Program-made: the position numbers and the translations under genes | Source of the DNA: Alkalibacterium gilvum | GTDB lineage: Bacteria > Bacillota > Bacilli > Lactobacillales > Carnobacteriaceae_A | Length of the DNA: 34,801 nucleotides | Assembly: GCF_900109085.1 (NCBI RefSeq) | Contig: NZ_FNYW01000021.1 | Span: forward strand, 1-34,801 | Direction of reading: 5' to 3' | Shown: positions 32,794 to 34,801 of the stretch, piece by piece | How positions within the stretch are numbered: position 1 is the first letter of the stretch | Layout: each line of letters begins with the position of its first letter | The notes under the pieces: model-generated | Database searches by the model: none | What the model was told of the DNA's origin: nothing | Seen by the model: only the letters and a program-made list of their open reading frames with translations

Positions 32794-32979
32794 TGAATAG
32801 TTTTTTGAGCTTTTCTTAAAAAGTTCGTGGTTTTACTAGAGCAACTTCTTGAGATAACGGTTTTACTTAAGGAGTTTTCTCTAAATTGAGCGGAACTTCT
32901 TAAGATAATGCTTTTTCTTCATGAGTGAGAGTTTTTGAACCCTAAACTACTTAAGAGAATTAGAAAACCGCTTTAAACA
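32791..32979. repeat. Array E: three-unit 51-nt-phased palindromes
   Basis: Boxes at 32791, 32842, 32893 and 32944, exactly 51 nt apart. The first has only a right arm (CTTAAAAAGTTC, ending 32826) and overlaps the ridA stop codon. The second (CAACTTCTTGAG ... CTTAAGGAGTTT) and third (GAACTTCTTAAG ... CATGAGTGA) are full; the fourth has a left arm (AAACTACTTAAG) only. No other terminator follows ridA, so this array may serve as one. Confidence 0.85.
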
Positions 32980-33043
32980 GAAAAATATAATTATTTTTTA
33001 GTGATATTCTTAAAAAAAAAAATCAATTTTCAAGGAGGAACGC

Positions 33044-33535
33044 ATGGATAAACGACTGCTACTGTTATTTACGATACTATCAACACTCCCATTAGCTGCT
33101 TGTGAGGCGATCGAACCCGCCCTGGACGAAATCGTTGAAGAAAATCTCTCGAAAACGACAGATGAAATTAGAAATGATACGATTGAAGAAGACGGCTACT
33201 ACAGTACACCGGAAGACGTGGCTCTGTATTTGCATACATATGACGAACTGCCCAACAACTATTTAACAAAAGATGAAGCGCGTGAACTGGGGTGGAAAGC
33301 GAGTGAAGGGAATCTGTGGGAAGTGACCGAAGAAATGCTTATTGGTGGGGATTATTTTGGCAACCGTGAAGGACTTTTACCAGAAGAAGATGGCCGTGAT
33401 TATTTCGAAGCCGATGTCAATTATGATGGTGGCTATCGTGGTGCTGAGCGACTAGTTTACTCTAATGACGGACTAATTTATTATACGGATGACCATTACG
33501 ATAGTTTCCAGCAGCTTTTTGGGGAGGACGAATAA
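33044..33535 (+). CDS. Barnase-family ribonuclease, lipoprotein form
   Basis: 163 residues. The C-terminal ~115 residues match barnase closely: E122 in FEADVNYDGGYRG (barnase E73, general base), R136 in AERLVYSNDG (R87) and H151 in TDDHYDSFQQL (H102, general acid) are all present, so it should be an active endoribonuclease. The N-terminus is a lipoprotein signal with LAAC (Cys20), not a plain secretion signal, followed by an acidic linker, which would tether the RNase outside the membrane. CAAGGAGG precedes the ATG. The barstar gene follows with no gap. Confidence 0.9.
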   Translation: MDKRLLLLFTILSTLPLAACEAIEPALDEIVEENLSKTTDEIRNDTIEEDGYYSTPEDVALYLHTYDELPNNYLTKDEARELGWKASEGNLWEVTEEMLIGGDYFGNREGLLPEEDGRDYFEADVNYDGGYRGAERLVYSNDGLIYYTDDHYDSFQQLFGEDE

Positions 33536-33805
33536 ATGCAAATAGTGAGACTGGATGGCCAATTTATGCGGGACGCGGAATCTACCCACCACTATATTCA
33601 AGAACAGCTTGATCTACACGGTTACTTTGGACAAAACCTCGATGCTTTGTATGACGTTTTAAGTGTTTATGATAAAGAGATTTGCATCATTCTCACCAAC
33701 GAACCTTTAATGCACGCGTTTCTGGGAGAATACGGCCAGCAACTCATCCAAACGTTTCAGGATATAGATAAGATAAATGAAAACATTCAGTTTAATGTCT
33801 TATAA
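33536..33805 (+). CDS. Barstar-family RNase inhibitor
   Basis: 89 residues, standard barstar size and layout: IVRLDGQFMRDAESTHHYI, then DLHGYFGQNLDALYDVL with the barnase-binding helix, and a C-terminal beta strand. The Asp/Tyr/Trp-rich binding loop is represented by YFGQNLDALYDVL. It keeps any un-exported barnase inactive in the cytosol. The ATG directly follows the TAA of the RNase gene, and the SD (GGGGAGG) lies inside the RNase 3' end, so translation is coupled. Confidence 0.9.
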   Translation: MQIVRLDGQFMRDAESTHHYIQEQLDLHGYFGQNLDALYDVLSVYDKEICIILTNEPLMHAFLGEYGQQLIQTFQDIDKINENIQFNVL

Positions 33806-33990
33806 AAAGGAAAGTATTGGTTTTATTTAAGAAGTGAATAGGAAAAAGACGAAAAGTACTAAAGATAACTGGATATCTTCAGTACTTTGCTTTTACCAAA
33901 TTGTAACTGCTTAAGATAACCAATTAGCTTAAGTAGTTGAGTCAATATTAACGAGAACTACTCAAGCAATCACGCTATTACACATAATAG
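33802..33990. repeat. Array F: three-unit 51-nt-phased palindromes
   Basis: Boxes at 33802, 33853, 33904 and 33955, exactly 51 nt apart. The first keeps a right arm (TTTAAGAAGTGA, ending 33837). The second has different but mutually complementary arms (AAAGTACTAAAGATA with TATCTTCAGTACTTT, 14 of 15 pairs). The third is canonical (TAACTGCTTAAG ... CTTAAGTAGTTG). The fourth has a left arm (GAACTACTCAAG). It overlaps the last bases of the convergent NERD remnant. Confidence 0.85.
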
Positions 33991-34520
33991 GTGCCACGAC
34001 TACAACTTTTAAGGCAGTAATTCTTTCTTAGTACCGCCTGGATGCGTGATTTTGACAAGTCATTCTCACACCACAAGGAAATAATATTTTTATCCAGGCG
34101 ACTTGTAGGAAAAAGTAGGCGAAATTCCTCAATACTTCGATGAATAGCTGCTGAAATGTTTTCTTTTGAAAAGCAGACTGTGCATATTCGTGTTTGTCTC
34201 GTAGTTTCATACTGGAATGATCCACATTTTGAGCAGATGATTCCCTTTTTAAGCTGATCAATAGAATAGTTTTCCGGTAAATTAATTGGGCGGTATGAGT
34301 CGTCGTGCAAAGATATCAATTTTTCTGCTATTCTTTTAGTATTTGCTTCATCAGCTTTGATGGTTTCTGAGACAGAATTGAAATGGTTTACCAATTGACC
34401 TTTGAAAATGACGGCACTTTGTTCCGGAAAGTTGTAAACGAAAAAGTCGGGATTTACGAAAACGACGTAGGCACTGATTTCTCGGTCAAGTCCTAAATCT
34501 TGTGTAAAAGTGTACAGTAG
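33978..34520 (-). pseudogene. NERD-domain protein, 5'-truncated by IS256-family element
   Basis: The minus-strand frame is open from 34520 to the stop at 33978 and lacks its beginning. The first ~45 residues (ISAYVVFVNPDFFVYNFPEQ and following) look like the end of a NERD (nuclease-related) domain. The rest carries a zinc-ribbon-like pair, CSKC and CTVC (16 residues apart), and a C-terminal basic/cysteine tail (SLWCENDLSKSRIQAVLRKNYCLKS). A TTG at 34394 could restart translation, giving 138 residues. The upstream sequence belongs to the mobile element, so the gene is probably inactivated. Confidence 0.6.
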
Positions 34521-34568
34521 TTACTTTTATCAATACGTATTCTATTGTGCCAGGCTCCACCTGGCATT

Positions 34569-34619
34569 ACTTGATATTAAAGTGTAAATCAAAAACCGAT
34601 TTACACTTTAATATCAAGT
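34569..34619. repeat. Perfect 22-bp inverted repeat, 7-nt loop
   Basis: The arms (34569-34590 and 34598-34619) read ACTTGATATTAAAGTGTAAA(TC) and its exact complement; loop AAAAACC. It lies 28 bases beyond the IS256-family transposase stop and may be the element's terminator or part of two facing terminal repeats. A smaller CCAGG/CCTGG hairpin lies at 34550-34564. Confidence 0.8.
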
Positions 34620-34647
34620 GCCATTTTCCTTCTCATGACTTTCGTCA

Positions 34648-34801
34648 TTAGTTTATTATGGGACTCGTATATTCCTTTAAAAATTTATTATTATTTTTTT
34701 GCCATTTTTCGTGGTTATCTAATAACACTGCCCCGATTAATCGAACGGCAGAAGAGATATTAGGAAAGATTGAGACAACTTTTTCTCGCCGTCTGATCTC
34801 T
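34648..34801 (-). mobile_element. IS256-family (mutator-type) transposase, C-terminal fragment
   Basis: The minus-strand frame is open at the right window edge and stops at 34648-34650. The 50 visible residues (EIRRREKVVSIFPNISSAVR, then LIGAVLLDNHEKW) match the typical C-terminal end of IS256-family transposases (R-R-x-x-V-V-x-x-F-P-N, then R-L-x-x-A-x-L-x-x-x-H-E-x-W). The inner part of the gene is outside the window. The element extends leftwards to about 34500, where TTGTGTAAAAGT resembles the inner part of IS256 terminal repeats as I recall them; the exact end is uncertain. Confidence 0.75.

Overview
The window looks like chromosomal DNA of a low-GC Gram-positive bacterium of the order Lactobacillales, plausibly a Carnobacteriaceae relative. 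This is inferred from strong AGGAGG ribosome binding sites, cre-type CcpA sites, a Mga-type regulator, an LPXTG-like surface protein with its own sortase, ComK-like and ComX/SigH-like competence regulators, and the low-GC codon use. No rRNA, tRNA or CRISPR array is visible.

Layout. (1) 1-5.6 kb is accessory DNA: the tail of an IS transposase that truncates an EcsC-family gene, a stand-alone PD-(D/E)XK nuclease-like protein, a basic-tailed hypothetical protein, and a lipoprotein serine hydrolase of the beta-lactamase/PBP class C type. (2) 5.7-9.2 kb is a visibly more G/C-rich block: a hypothetical gene, a ComK-like regulator behind a promoter with a cre site, a divergent sigma-70-family factor, a 7-copy 24/25-bp tandem repeat and a signal-less Amidase_3 cell-wall hydrolase. 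(3) 9.2-12.0 kb holds repeat arrays around a DUF4301 gene. (4) 12.0-20.7 kb is a complete Gram-positive version of the E. coli yhf/php cluster (yhfU, yhfT, php, yhfS, yhfZ, yhfY, yhfX, yhfW in that order) with a divergent amidase-signature gene, and a textbook sigma-A promoter overlapped downstream by a cre site. (5) 21.1-30.5 kb is a surface adhesion module: Mga-like regulator, divergent 2328-residue adhesin with Cna_B repeats ending in LPQTS, and a class A-like sortase. (6) 30.8-34.8 kb has a bactofilin-like membrane protein, RidA, a lipoprotein barnase with its barstar, and a NERD-domain remnant cut by an IS256-family element.

The most unusual signal is not a gene. Six intergenic regions carry arrays of 36-nt imperfect palindromes (arms AAACTNCTTAAG / CTTAAGNAGTTT or a GTGAG variant) in a strict 51-nt phase, with 15-nt spacers. 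Every array starts with a lone right arm and ends with a lone left arm. There are two subfamilies: 3 units per array at 20.9-34 kb, and 4 units per array at 9.2-12 kb. The latter carry an extra hairpin-bearing insert and are amplified into a 275-bp macro-repeat. Four of the six arrays lie between convergent gene ends. I do not recognise this family as a described element.
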